The notes beneath the pieces were generated by a model. It did not search any database, was not told the origin of the DNA, and saw only the letters and a list, made by a program, of their open reading frames with translations. Source: Mycolicibacterium neworleansense (GTDB lineage Bacteria; Actinomycetota; Actinomycetes; Mycobacteriales; Mycobacteriaceae). Taken from it: a stretch of DNA of 64,000 bases. The stretch is from NCBI RefSeq assembly GCF_001245615.1, contig NZ_CWKH01000003.1:186001-250000 (forward strand), read 5' to 3'. The translations under genes and the position numbers were made by a program. Of the stretch, positions 1 through 9,541 are shown piece by piece; position 1 is the first letter of the stretch; every line of letters begins with the position of its first letter.

Positions 1-187
1 TGGGAACAGACAATAGACATGCTGGTACTCCAAAGTGATGCGGGCAGCAGGGCACCGCGCGGAGGGACAGGAATGAATCGACTCTCGGGATCACCCGGAG
101 ATGTCGTCTCCCAGCATGTTTTCGGCCCACCTCGGTTGACAGCAGATGCGTTACCCATAGTACGCACCGGCGCAACCGATTTACGGT

Positions 188-553
188 TCAGAACGTTCCG
201 CGCAGCCGATCGAGTTGTCGCCGTTCACGTTTCGTGGGCCGTCCGGCTCCACGATCACGGACCGGAACCGCGGCCAGAATCTCCTTGGGCGGCGGTGGCG
301 GGCTGCGGTCGATCATGCATTCCGAAGCCACTGATGCACCCACACGTTTGGCGATCGGCCGGATGACCTCCACGATCCGTTCGCGTCCGTCGAGCCGGAC
401 CCGCACCTCGTCGCCGGGGCTCACGTGCTGCGCCGGTTTGGCGGGCACGTTGTTGACCCGGACATGGCCGCCGCGACAGGCGGCAGCGGCCGCCGACCGG
501 GTCTTGGTGATGCGCACGGCCCAGATCCAGCTGTCGACGCGGACGGTGCTCAT
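188..553 (-). CDS. RNA-binding S4 domain protein (Hsp15-like)
   Basis: A 121-residue protein whose N-terminal half (about residues 4-65) is an S4 RNA-binding fold: [20 protein letters not shown], then a GGHVRVNN loop and PGDEVRVRL. The C-terminal tail is basic ([13 protein letters not shown]), as in the Hsp15/YlmH-like S4 family, which binds structured RNA or stalled ribosomes. The ATG overlaps the dapE stop codon in an ATGA junction, so it is probably translationally coupled to dapE and is the distal gene of a two-gene unit. The exact RNA partner cannot be told from sequence. A longer same-frame reading upstream lies inside dapE and was discarded. Confidence 0.85.
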   Translation of the reverse strand: MSTVRVDSWIWAVRITKTRSAAAAACRGGHVRVNNVPAKPAQHVSPGDEVRVRLDGRERIVEVIRPIAKRVGASVASECMIDRSPPPPPKEILAAVPVRDRGAGRPTKRERRQLDRLRGTF

Positions 554-1623
554 GTCAGATAACGCCGCAGCATGTCGGTGACGGCGGTGATCTGGGCGAC
601 CTCGACCCGTTCGTCGACCTTGTGGGCGAGGTTGGGGTCGCCCGGCCCGTAGTTGACCGCGGGGATTCCCAGTGCGGCGAAGCGGGACACGTCGGTCCAG
701 CCGTATTTGGCGCGGACCTGTCCTCCGGCCGCGGCCACCAGCGCGGCGGCGGCGGGTTTGGCCAGACCGGGCAGGGCGCCGGCAGCGGCGTCGGTCAGGT
801 CGATGGCGACGTCGAGCCCGTCGAACACTTCGTGCACGTGGGCGACGGCCGCCTCGATGCTGCGGTCGGGGGCGAAGCGGAAGTTGACCGTCACCGATGC
901 GGCGTCGGGGATGACGTTGCCGGCGATGCCGCCGTCGATCCGTACCGCCGAGAGTCCTTCGCGGTAGACGCAGCCGTCGATGTCGACGTTGCGGGGCTGA
1001 TAGGCGGTGAGCCGGTCGAGCACCGCGCCCAGTTTGTGAATGGCGTTGTCGCCCAGCCACGATCGGGCGGAATGGGCGCGGGTGCCGGTGGCGCTGACGA
1101 CGACGCGGATGGTGCCCTGGCAGCCGGCCTCGATGAAACCTCCGGACGGTTCGCCGAGAATCGCGACATCGGCTTGCAGCCAGTCGGGCAGCTCGCGTTC
1201 GATGCGCCCGAGCCCGTTGGCGCTGGACTCGATCTCCTCGCAGTCATACATCACCAGGGTGATGTCGTGGCTGGGCTCGGCGATCGTGGCGGCCAGGTGC
1301 AGGAAGACCGCGTCACCGGATTTCATGTCCGACGTGCCGCAGCCCCACAGCTCGCCGTTGGCGATGTGACTGGGCAGGTTGTCGGCGATGGGGACGGTGT
1401 CGATGTGCCCCGCCAGCATCACCCGCGACGGACGGCCCAGGTTCGTGCGGGCGAGCACTGCGTCGCCGTTGCGGATCACCTCGAACCACGGTGCCTGCGC
1501 ACGCAGGGCAGCTTCGATTTCGTCGGCGATGCGCTGTTCATGACGCGACTCGCTGGGGATGTCCACCAAGGCAGCGGTCAGCGCGATCGGATCGGCAGTC
1601 AAATCCAGGCCCACGATGCTCAA
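550..1623 (-). CDS. dapE: Succinyl-diaminopimelate desuccinylase
   Basis: M20-family zinc peptidase-like enzyme of about 357 residues. It hydrolyses N-succinyl-LL-DAP to LL-DAP in the succinylase branch of lysine/meso-DAP synthesis, in the cytosol. Visible metal-site elements are AGHIDTVP (H73, D75), GTSDMKSG (D99) and YDCEE (E129/E130), with the conserved N-terminal [11 protein letters not shown]. The first codon here is TTG; GTG three codons downstream (position 1614) fits actinobacterial DapE N-termini about equally well. It is divergent from dapD across a very short gap and overlaps the S4 gene at its 3' end. The dapE/dapD neighbourhood corresponds to Rv1202/Rv1201c. Confidence 0.95.
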   Translation of the reverse strand: MSIVGLDLTADPIALTAALVDIPSESRHEQRIADEIEAALRAQAPWFEVIRNGDAVLARTNLGRPSRVMLAGHIDTVPIADNLPSHIANGELWGCGTSDMKSGDAVFLHLAATIAEPSHDITLVMYDCEEIESSANGLGRIERELPDWLQADVAILGEPSGGFIEAGCQGTIRVVVSATGTRAHSARSWLGDNAIHKLGAVLDRLTAYQPRNVDIDGCVYREGLSAVRIDGGIAGNVIPDAASVTVNFRFAPDRSIEAAVAHVHEVFDGLDVAIDLTDAAAGALPGLAKPAAAALVAAAGGQVRAKYGWTDVSRFAALGIPAVNYGPGDPNLAHKVDERVEVAQITAVTDMLRRYLT

Positions 1624-1648
1624 CGGTAGTCCAGTAACCTAGGCCAAC
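1624..1648. promoter_or_regulatory. Very short dapE/dapD divergent promoter gap
   Basis: Only 25 bases separate the two start codons. On the plus strand TAACCT (1635-1640) is a reasonable mycobacterial -10, 8 bases before the dapD GTG, which would give a leaderless dapD mRNA. On the minus strand TAGGTT (1641-1636) overlaps it and points at dapE. The two -10 candidates share the palindromic CCTAGG core. The -35 regions would have to lie inside the opposite coding sequence. Promoter activity is inferred, not shown. Confidence 0.45.
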
Positions 1649-2593
1649 GTGACTGCAGCATCTGGCGTCGGCCTGGCCACCATCACCACCGACGGAACCG
1701 TCCTGGACACCTGGTTTCCCGCCCCTGAGCTGAGCGCCTCCGGCGAAGCCGGCACGGTGAAGCTGACGGGCGAGGATGTGCCCGCCGAGTTCGCGGACCT
1801 GACCGGCCCCGATGCCGACCGTGGTGTCGAGGTGGTCGCGGTGCGCACCACGATCGCCTCGCTGGACGACAAGCCGGCCGATGCGCATGATGCCTACCTG
1901 CGGTTGCACCTGCTCTCGCACCGGCTCGTGGCCCCGCACGGCGCCAACATGGACGGCATCTTCGGTGCGCTGGCCAACGTGGTGTGGACGAACTTCGGGC
2001 CGTGCGCGGTCGAGGGCTTCGAGACAGTGCGCGCCAAGCTGCGCCGCCGCGGCGCCGTCGCGGTCTACGGCGTCGACAAGTTCCCGCGGATGGTCGACTA
2101 CGTGTTGCCGTCGGGTGTACGTATCGCCGACGCCGACCGGGTCCGCCTGGGCGCGCACCTGGCCTCGGGCACGACGGTGATGCACGAGGGCTTCGTGAAC
2201 TTCAACGCCGGCACGCTGGGCACCTCGATGGTGGAGGGCCGCATCTCCGCGGGTGTCGTCGTCGACGACGGCTCTGACATCGGTGGCGGCGCGTCGATCA
2301 TGGGCACGCTGTCCGGCGGCGGCAAAGAGGTCATCTCGGTGGGCAAGCGCTGCCTGCTGGGCGCCAACGCGGGCCTTGGTATCTCGCTGGGCGATGACTG
2401 TGTGATCGAGGCCGGGCTGTATGTCACCGGCGGTACCAAGGTGACCACCGCCGATGGTCAGACGACCAAGGCCGTCGAGCTGTCCGGGGCCAACAACCTG
2501 CTGTTCCGCCGCAACTCACTTTCTGGCGCGGTCGAGGTGGTCAAGCGCGACGGCACCGGCATCACGCTCAACGAGGCGCTGCACGCCAACTAG
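1649..2593 (+). CDS. dapD: Tetrahydrodipicolinate N-succinyltransferase
   Basis: A 314-residue enzyme that transfers succinate from succinyl-CoA to tetrahydrodipicolinate, upstream of DapC and DapE in meso-DAP/lysine synthesis. It has the actinobacterial DapD pattern: an N-terminal domain with [11 protein letters not shown] and [20 protein letters not shown], then a left-handed beta-helix of hexapeptide repeats from about residue 150 ([59 protein letters not shown]). GTG is used as the start because it directly follows a -10-like TAACCT and gives the expected length of about 315 residues. A hairpin follows the gene. Confidence 0.96.
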   Translation: MTAASGVGLATITTDGTVLDTWFPAPELSASGEAGTVKLTGEDVPAEFADLTGPDADRGVEVVAVRTTIASLDDKPADAHDAYLRLHLLSHRLVAPHGANMDGIFGALANVVWTNFGPCAVEGFETVRAKLRRRGAVAVYGVDKFPRMVDYVLPSGVRIADADRVRLGAHLASGTTVMHEGFVNFNAGTLGTSMVEGRISAGVVVDDGSDIGGGASIMGTLSGGGKEVISVGKRCLLGANAGLGISLGDDCVIEAGLYVTGGTKVTTADGQTTKAVELSGANNLLFRRNSLSGAVEVVKRDGTGITLNEALHAN

Positions 2594-2609
2594 TTTTCTT
2601 CCGCCGAAC

Positions 2610-2656
2610 GTCGGCTTGTGTGTCACACTTCGCGGAAATTTGACACACAAGCCAAC
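2610..2656. terminator. Long hairpin between convergent genes
   Basis: Two 16-base arms (2610-2625 and 2641-2656, one mismatch) flank a 15-base loop. The left arm reads GTCGGCTTGTGTGTCA. It sits between the dapD stop and the stop of the convergent small secreted gene, so it could end both transcripts. There is no clean T tract, so it may instead be a dispersed intergenic hairpin repeat. Confidence 0.5.
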
Positions 2657-2673
2657 TTTCGAGGACTGAACGC

Positions 2674-2931
2674 TCAGAAGCAGGGGAACGGGCCGTGCGG
2701 GCCGCCGATCTTATGACCAGGCGGAACGTTTCCGGGGCACCATTTCTTGACCTGTCCGGGCGGGCCCCAGTTGACCCCAGGATTCCAGTCAACCCAGCCA
2801 GGGTCCGGAATCCAGGGAATGTCGGGACCCCAACGCGGGTCAGCCTGGGCCGAACCCGCGCCAAGTGCAAGGGAGCCGATACCGAGCGCACCGGCAATGA
2901 GTGCTGTTCCGGCGGCTTTCTTGAGATTCAT
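2674..2931 (-). CDS. Small secreted Trp/Pro/Gly-rich protein
   Basis: An 85-residue predicted exported protein. A basic N-terminus (MNLKKAAG) is followed by a hydrophobic stretch and an AQA-like signal peptidase I site near residue 29. The mature part of about 55 residues is rich in Trp, Pro and Gly (PWIPDPGWVDWNPG, VNWGPPGQ) with two cysteines. Small secreted proteins with this composition are common in mycobacteria and have no known function. The ATG at 2931 is preferred over an upstream in-frame ATG because a GGAGG ribosome site lies just before it and it begins the signal peptide. Confidence 0.75.
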   Translation of the reverse strand: MNLKKAAGTALIAGALGIGSLALGAGSAQADPRWGPDIPWIPDPGWVDWNPGVNWGPPGQVKKWCPGNVPPGHKIGGPHGPFPCF

Positions 2932-2997
2932 GCTGGCCTCCAAACCGAGGCACGGCACTGACGTGCAGTTCATGCCCCGTCTTTACCCAAGGTACCC

Positions 2998-3345
2998 CTA
3001 CTCAGCGGCAAGCACGCAGAACTCGTTGCCCTCGGGGTCGGCCAGCACCACCCAGGTCTCGTCGCCCTGGCCGACATCGACGTGGCGGGCGCCGAGGCCG
3101 ATCAGCCGGTCCACCTCGGCCTGCTGATCATCGGGGGTGAAGTCCGGGTGCAGGCGGTTCTTGACCACCTTGTCCTCCGGCACGGGGGTGAAAAGCCAGG
3201 TGGGGCCGGCGCCGTCTGGCGGGGTGAGGATCACGTCGCCGTCGGAGTCGGTGTGGGCGGGCCAGCCGAGCACCTTCGACCACCAGGCCCCCAACGCTTC
3301 GGGGTCGTGCGCGTCGATGCAGATCTCGGAGAACCTCAGCCCCAT
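2998..3345 (-). CDS. VOC/glyoxalase-fold family protein
   Basis: A 115-residue single-domain protein of the vicinal oxygen chelate superfamily. It starts GLRFSEICIDAHDPEALGAW, contains LHPDFTPDDQQAEVDRLIGL and ends WVVLADPEGNEFCVL, the typical pattern of actinobacterial VOC (glyoxalase/bleomycin-resistance-like) proteins. Substrate and reaction cannot be assigned. It overlaps the 3' end of the upstream acyl-CoA synthetase gene by 10 bases, so the two are probably one transcript. Confidence 0.85.
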   Translation of the reverse strand: MGLRFSEICIDAHDPEALGAWWSKVLGWPAHTDSDGDVILTPPDGAGPTWLFTPVPEDKVVKNRLHPDFTPDDQQAEVDRLIGLGARHVDVGQGDETWVVLADPEGNEFCVLAAE

Positions 3346-4742
3346 TGCGCCAGTTCCTTTTTCATCACCTTGCCCATCGCATTGCGGGGCAGGTTGTCGA
3401 CCAGCCGGACTTCGCGGGGCCGTTTGTGTGCCGAAAGTTGTTGGGCGACAAACTCGATCAACGCCTCGGGTTCGGCGGTGCCGACGACGAAGGCGACGAT
3501 GCGCTGCCCCAGATCGTCGTCGGGCATCCCGACCACAGCGACCTCGTCGACCCCGTCATGGCCCAGCAGCACGGTCTCGATCTCGCCGGCACCGATGCGG
3601 TAGCCGCCGGACTTGATCAGGTCCACCGACTCGCGCCCGACGATGCGGTGCATGCCGTCGGCGTCGATGACGGCGACGTCGCCGGTGCGGTACCAACCCT
3701 CGGAGTCGAAAGCGTCGGCGGTCGCGTCGGGCCGGTTGAGGTAGCCGCTGAACACCATGGGGCCCTTGATCTGCAGCCGTCCGATGGTCTCGCCGTCGTG
3801 CGGCACCGGTGCGCCGTCGTCGTCGACCAGCCGGGTTTGCACTCCGGCCAGCGGCAGCCCGACCCAGCCGGGCCGGCGCTCACCGTCGACTCGGGTGCTG
3901 AGCGTGATCAGCGATTCGGTGCTGCCGTAGCGCTCCACCGGGGCGTGCCCGGTCAGTCGCACCAGCTCGTCGAACACCGGCACCGGCAGCGGCGCACTGC
4001 CGGAGACCAGCAGCCGCGCCGTGGAAAGGGCCAGCGCCGAGTCGAGGTCCTTGACCACGCGCGACCACACCGTTGGCACCCCGAAGTACAGCGTGCCCTG
4101 CGCCTGCGCGTACGCGGCCGGGGTCGGTTTCCCGGTGTGTATGAAGCGGTTTCCGATTCGCAGTGACCCGAGCAGCCCCAGCACCAGACCGTGCACGTGG
4201 AACAGCGGCAGACCGTGCACCAGGGTGTCGGCGGCGGTCCACTGCCACGCAGCGGCCAGCGCGTCGATGTCGTCGGCGATGGCCCGGCGGCTCATCGGCA
4301 CGCCCTTGGGGGCGCCGGTGGTGCCCGAGGTGTACATGATGATCGCGGTCGAGTCAGGTGCCGGCTCGGGATAGCGGTGCCAGGACCGCGCGTGCAGCCG
4401 TACCGGGATGTGCGGCAACCCCTCGGTCTCTTCTGGCCGCTCCCCCAGCCAGGCCTGGGCGCCGGAGTCGGTCAGGATGTGCCGGCGTTCGGCGGCACCG
4501 ACGTCGGCGGGTACCGGGACCACCGGGACGCCGGCGATCAGGCATCCGATGATGGCGAGGACGGTCGTCGGGGTGGGTGTCGCCAGGACTGCGACACGCT
4601 GCGCGACCGCCACCCGCTCGGCCACCGAGGTGGCGGCGCCGACGAGATCACTGCGGCTCAGCACGGCACCATCGATGGACACGGCGTCGGCCAGCTCGGC
4701 GCCTGCGGCGACAGCTGCGGGGTTCAAAGAGGCCAGCAACAC
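3336..4742 (-). CDS. fadD36: Acyl-CoA synthetase (FadD36-like)
   Basis: A 468-residue ANL-superfamily adenylate-forming enzyme that activates a carboxylic or fatty acid through an acyl-AMP to a CoA thioester. The P-loop-like motif is IIMYTSGTTGAPKGVPMS; other landmarks are YGSTESL, GWYRTGDVAVID, GYRIGAGEIE and the C-terminal lysine motif PRNAMGKVMKKEL. It is shorter than long-chain FadDs and agrees in length and local position with Rv1193. The next gene downstream (VOC protein) overlaps it. The specific acyl substrate is unknown. Confidence 0.88.
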   Translation of the reverse strand: MLLASLNPAAVAAGAELADAVSIDGAVLSRSDLVGAATSVAERVAVAQRVAVLATPTPTTVLAIIGCLIAGVPVVPVPADVGAAERRHILTDSGAQAWLGERPEETEGLPHIPVRLHARSWHRYPEPAPDSTAIIMYTSGTTGAPKGVPMSRRAIADDIDALAAAWQWTAADTLVHGLPLFHVHGLVLGLLGSLRIGNRFIHTGKPTPAAYAQAQGTLYFGVPTVWSRVVKDLDSALALSTARLLVSGSAPLPVPVFDELVRLTGHAPVERYGSTESLITLSTRVDGERRPGWVGLPLAGVQTRLVDDDGAPVPHDGETIGRLQIKGPMVFSGYLNRPDATADAFDSEGWYRTGDVAVIDADGMHRIVGRESVDLIKSGGYRIGAGEIETVLLGHDGVDEVAVVGMPDDDLGQRIVAFVVGTAEPEALIEFVAQQLSAHKRPREVRLVDNLPRNAMGKVMKKELAQWG

Positions 4743-4767
4743 CCTTGTGAGGCTACCGTCGGGTGGT

Positions 4768-5793
4768 ATGGGCCCAGCAGCTGGACGCGACCGCGACGAC
4801 TCGGGCCGGCCGCGCAGTACCCGTCCGCGCGACGCACTCGGCCGGCCGCTGCCCTACGGCAGTGACGGCGTCGCCCGGATCCCCGATGACCTGGAGCTCT
4901 CGCCGGCCGAGACTCTTGCCTATGCGCAGGAGTTGCTCGACCGCGGTCAGGCGTTCAGCGCGCACGAAGTGCTCGAAGCGGCATGGAAGAACGGCCCGGA
5001 ACAGGAGCGTGCCCTCTGGCAGGGGTTGGCCCAGCTGGCCGTCGGCATCACACATGTGCAGCGCGGCAATCTGATTGGCGCGGCCACCTTGCTGCGACGC
5101 GCCTCGGCACGGCTCTCCGGTGTGGCTCAACCGGCGCCCTACGGCGTCGACGTGGCCGGACTGGTCACCTACGCCGAGACCCTCGCCGATGACGTCGACG
5201 AGAACGACGTCATCACCGAGCGGCTACATATCCAGCTCACCGCCGCCATCCGGCAGACGGCGACGCGCGAGGTGTACCGCAACGACTGGTTGACGCTGCG
5301 CGAGGACGACATCGTCCGTCCCGACGGCAGCACCGGCGTCTACGCCGTGGTGGACAAACCGACCTATGCCCTGGTGATCCCGTATGACCCCGAGCAGGAT
5401 CGGTTTCACCTCGTCGAGCAGTTCCGCTATCCACTCGGGCTGCGGCGCTGGGAGTTTCCGCAGGGCACCGCACCCGAACAGCAGCACCTGGATCCGACCG
5501 CGCTCGCTCACCGCGAGCTTCGGGAGGAGACGGGCCTGCGCGCGGAGAGCATGCAACGGCTCGGCCAGCTCGACGTGGCTGCCGGCATGAGCAGCCAGCG
5601 GGGCTGGGTGTTCCTGGCGACCGGCCTCACCGAGGGTGAGCACGAACGTGAGCATGAGGAACAAGACATGCACAGCGCGTGGTTCTCCCGCTCCGAGCTG
5701 GACCGGATGATCCGCGACGGTGAGATCACCGACGCCCAGAGTCTCGCCGCGTTGACATTTCTGCTGTTGCGGGAGAGCCGGATTCAGCGTTGA
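4768..5793 (+). CDS. DUF309-NUDIX fusion protein
   Basis: A 341-residue reading frame joining two domains normally met as separate proteins. Residues about 1-150 are a DUF309 domain: RPRDALGRPLPYG, then QAFSAHEVLEAAWKNGPE and LAQLAVGITHVQRGN. Residues about 165-341 are a NUDIX hydrolase of the ADP-ribose/nucleotide-sugar type: RRWEFPQGTAPEQQ and a NUDIX helix RELREETGLRAE, followed by AAGMSSQRGWVFLA. The glycine-to-helix spacing of the NUDIX box is slightly unusual, but the catalytic REUxEExGU part is intact. No ATG lies at the junction and no stop interrupts it; a GTG near 5271 is the only plausible internal start. Function is unknown; the second half probably hydrolyses a nucleoside diphosphate derivative. 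Confidence 0.78.
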   Translation: MGPAAGRDRDDSGRPRSTRPRDALGRPLPYGSDGVARIPDDLELSPAETLAYAQELLDRGQAFSAHEVLEAAWKNGPEQERALWQGLAQLAVGITHVQRGNLIGAATLLRRASARLSGVAQPAPYGVDVAGLVTYAETLADDVDENDVITERLHIQLTAAIRQTATREVYRNDWLTLREDDIVRPDGSTGVYAVVDKPTYALVIPYDPEQDRFHLVEQFRYPLGLRRWEFPQGTAPEQQHLDPTALAHRELREETGLRAESMQRLGQLDVAAGMSSQRGWVFLATGLTEGEHEREHEEQDMHSAWFSRSELDRMIRDGEITDAQSLAALTFLLLRESRIQR

Positions 5794-5827
5794 CATCAAC
5801 TTAGGTTCAGGTTCTAGCGTCGAGCGC

Positions 5828-6859
5828 GTGAACCAACCAGAGGTGATAGTCGACCAAGTTGTCCTACGAGACGGCTTCGTGCCGTTGATCGATATCAGCA
5901 GCGCCCGAAACGGCGACCCGCGCCAGCGTCAGGCAGTGGCCGAGGCGATCGGCCGGTGCTGTGAGAGCAGCGGCTTCCTGCTGCTCGTCGGCCATGGCGT
6001 GCCCGAAGCGGTGATCGAGGACGTCAACCGCGCGCTGCGCGAGTTCTTCTCGCTGCCACGGGCAATCAAGGAACAAACCGGGGCGGATCCCGCTGATCCC
6101 CTGGCACGTGGGTTCAGCAGTGCCGGCAGCCTCGCGGCCACCAACGACGGAGCCGATCGCGCCGCCGAGCACGAATCACCGGATCACGTAGAGAAATTCG
6201 TGTACTTTCCGCTGGGCAATCCAGAGGGGTTCGACGGGCCGGGATGGACCGACGAACGCGTCTTCGTCGCCGAGCAATGGCCCGAGGTGCCGGGATTCCG
6301 CACGGCCTATCAACGCTATTACACCGAGATGGCGTCGCTTGCGACCGAGTTGTCGCGCCTGTTCGCTTTGGCCCTGGGCTTGCGCGAAGACTGGTTCGAC
6401 ACCTCGATCGACCGGCACAACTCCAACCTGATGGCCAATCACTACCCGGCCGATGATCAGCCGGCCGGCCACATCCGGTTGAGCCAGCACAGCGACTGGG
6501 GCAACCTCACGATCCTGCTGCAGGACGAATACCAGAGCGGACTGCAGGTTCGGGGCGATCGCGGCGAGTGGCTGGATGTACCGGTGGTGCCAGGCGCATT
6601 CGTCATCAACATCGGTGACCTGCTGGCCCGGTGGACCAATGACCGGTGGGTCAGCACGCTGCATCGGGTGGTGAGCACCGGAGCACCCACGGCCGAGCGG
6701 TTCACGCTGCCGTTCTTCCACCAGCCCAACTTCAACGCCGTGATCGAGTGCATTCCCACGTGCGCCTCAGCGGACAACCCACCGCGGTATGAGCCAGTGG
6801 TGTCGGGACCGTATCTGCTCAACAAGTTCAAGGTCGCGTATGACCTGAGTCCGCACTGA
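5828..6859 (+). CDS. 2-oxoglutarate/Fe(II)-dependent oxygenase (IPNS-like)
   Basis: A 343-residue soluble oxygenase of the isopenicillin-N-synthase-like family. It has an N-terminal DIOX_N domain (VPLIDISSARNGDPRQRQ, FLLLVGHGVPE) and a C-terminal jelly-roll. The metal triad is HSD (H221, D223) and H279 in TLHRVV; R291 in RFTLPFF would bind 2-oxoglutarate. It is related to 2OG oxygenases acting on small molecules; the substrate is unknown. It starts with GTG and follows the DUF309-NUDIX gene by 34 bases. A TTGACA at 5790-5795 spanning the previous stop may be part of its own promoter. Confidence 0.85.
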   Translation: MNQPEVIVDQVVLRDGFVPLIDISSARNGDPRQRQAVAEAIGRCCESSGFLLLVGHGVPEAVIEDVNRALREFFSLPRAIKEQTGADPADPLARGFSSAGSLAATNDGADRAAEHESPDHVEKFVYFPLGNPEGFDGPGWTDERVFVAEQWPEVPGFRTAYQRYYTEMASLATELSRLFALALGLREDWFDTSIDRHNSNLMANHYPADDQPAGHIRLSQHSDWGNLTILLQDEYQSGLQVRGDRGEWLDVPVVPGAFVINIGDLLARWTNDRWVSTLHRVVSTGAPTAERFTLPFFHQPNFNAVIECIPTCASADNPPRYEPVVSGPYLLNKFKVAYDLSPH

Positions 6860-6868
6860 GGTTGTGGC

Positions 6869-7828
6869 TCAGTGCCGTTCGGCCAGAGCACGCAGGAAGA
6901 ACGCCAGGTTGGCCGGGCGCTCGGCCAACCGTCGCACGAAGTAGCCGTACCACTCGTTGCCGAAGGGGACGTACACCCGGACATGGTTGCCTTCATCGGC
7001 CAGCCGGCGTTGTTCGGCGTCGCGGATGTTGTAGAGCATCTGGTATTCGAAACTGTCCACGTCCCGGCTGAATTCAGCGGTCAGTGCCGGCACGGCGTCG
7101 ATGAGCACCGGGTCGTGTGAGGCCACCATCGGGTAACCCGATCCGGCCATCAGCACCCGCAAGCACCGCAGGTAGGAGTTGGTGACCTCCTCGGCGTCGC
7201 GGTAGGCCACCGAAGCCGGTTCGTCGTAGGCGCCCTTGCACAGTCTGATCCGGGCTCCGGCGGCGGCGAACTCGCGGCAGTCGGCTTCGGTTCGGCGCAG
7301 ATAGGCCTGCAGAACCGTTCCGAGCCAGTCGAATTCGGTGCGCAGATCACGCACGATCGACAGAGTCGAGTCGGTGGTGGTGTGGTCTTCGGCATCGACG
7401 GTCACCCAGGCTCCCACCTCGCGGGCCTTGGCACAGATGGTGTGCGCGTTCTCGTAGGCGATCTTGTCGCCGTCACGGGGCAGGGCCTGGCCGAGGGCCG
7501 AGAGCTTGAGCGACACTTCCAGCGGCCGCACACCGCTGTCGGTGTCGTCGCGGCGGGCCAAGCCGTCGAGCAGGGTGAGGTAGGCCTGCACCGTGCGTTC
7601 GGCGTCGTCGTTGCTCGTGGTGTCCTCACCGAGGTAATCGACGGTGACGAAGCGCCCCGAATCCCGCAGTGCACCAACGGTGTCGAGCGCATCGGGCACC
7701 GTCTCCCCCGCGACGAACCGGTCGACCACCTTGCGGGTGATCGGGAGGCGTTCGGCGGTGTGGCGGAGCCGCGGCGAGTGTGATGCGGCCAGGATGGCCG
7801 GGCGGGCAACCCGCTGGAACACGCCCAT
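6869..7828 (-). CDS. pruB: Proline dehydrogenase
   Basis: A 319-residue monofunctional FAD-dependent proline dehydrogenase that oxidises proline to 1-pyrroline-5-carboxylate and feeds electrons to the respiratory chain. Diagnostic parts of the TIM barrel are TVDYLGEDTTS, VSLKLSALGQALP, VTVDAEDHTTTD, RIRLCKGAYDEP, YPMVASHDP, FEYQMLYNIRDAEQ, RVYVPFGNEWYGYFVRRLAE and the terminal ANLAFFLRAL. It lies one base after the pruA stop, in the order pruA-pruB, and is separately encoded as in other actinobacteria rather than fused as in enterobacterial PutA. It matches Rv1188 by position. Confidence 0.95.
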   Translation of the reverse strand: MGVFQRVARPAILAASHSPRLRHTAERLPITRKVVDRFVAGETVPDALDTVGALRDSGRFVTVDYLGEDTTSNDDAERTVQAYLTLLDGLARRDDTDSGVRPLEVSLKLSALGQALPRDGDKIAYENAHTICAKAREVGAWVTVDAEDHTTTDSTLSIVRDLRTEFDWLGTVLQAYLRRTEADCREFAAAGARIRLCKGAYDEPASVAYRDAEEVTNSYLRCLRVLMAGSGYPMVASHDPVLIDAVPALTAEFSRDVDSFEYQMLYNIRDAEQRRLADEGNHVRVYVPFGNEWYGYFVRRLAERPANLAFFLRALAERH

Positions 7829-7829
7829 G

Positions 7830-9458
<1,629 letters not shown>

Positions 9459-9541
9459 ACGTCAAGAATCCCCGACGTGACCCACGCAACATTTGTCCAT
9501 ATACACAAGCCTCACCGGCAGTATCAGTAGAATCGGACAAC
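9459..9541. promoter_or_regulatory. pruA/pruC divergent regulatory region
   Basis: This 83-base gap carries TTGTCC (9493-9498), a facing ACACAA (9503-9508) and a distal GGACAA (9535-9540), i.e. an inverted TTGTCC/GGACAA pair suggestive of a regulator site. TAGAAT (9528-9533) is a good -10 for pruC and lies 8 bases before its ATG, implying a leaderless or near-leaderless pruC mRNA. Binding by PruC is an inference. Confidence 0.4.

Noticed and set aside
19..366. A 115-codon plus-strand frame at the left edge
   Set aside because: It overlaps the S4 gene on the other strand, has no domain and mixed composition. The 187 bases at the left edge hold nothing I can support.
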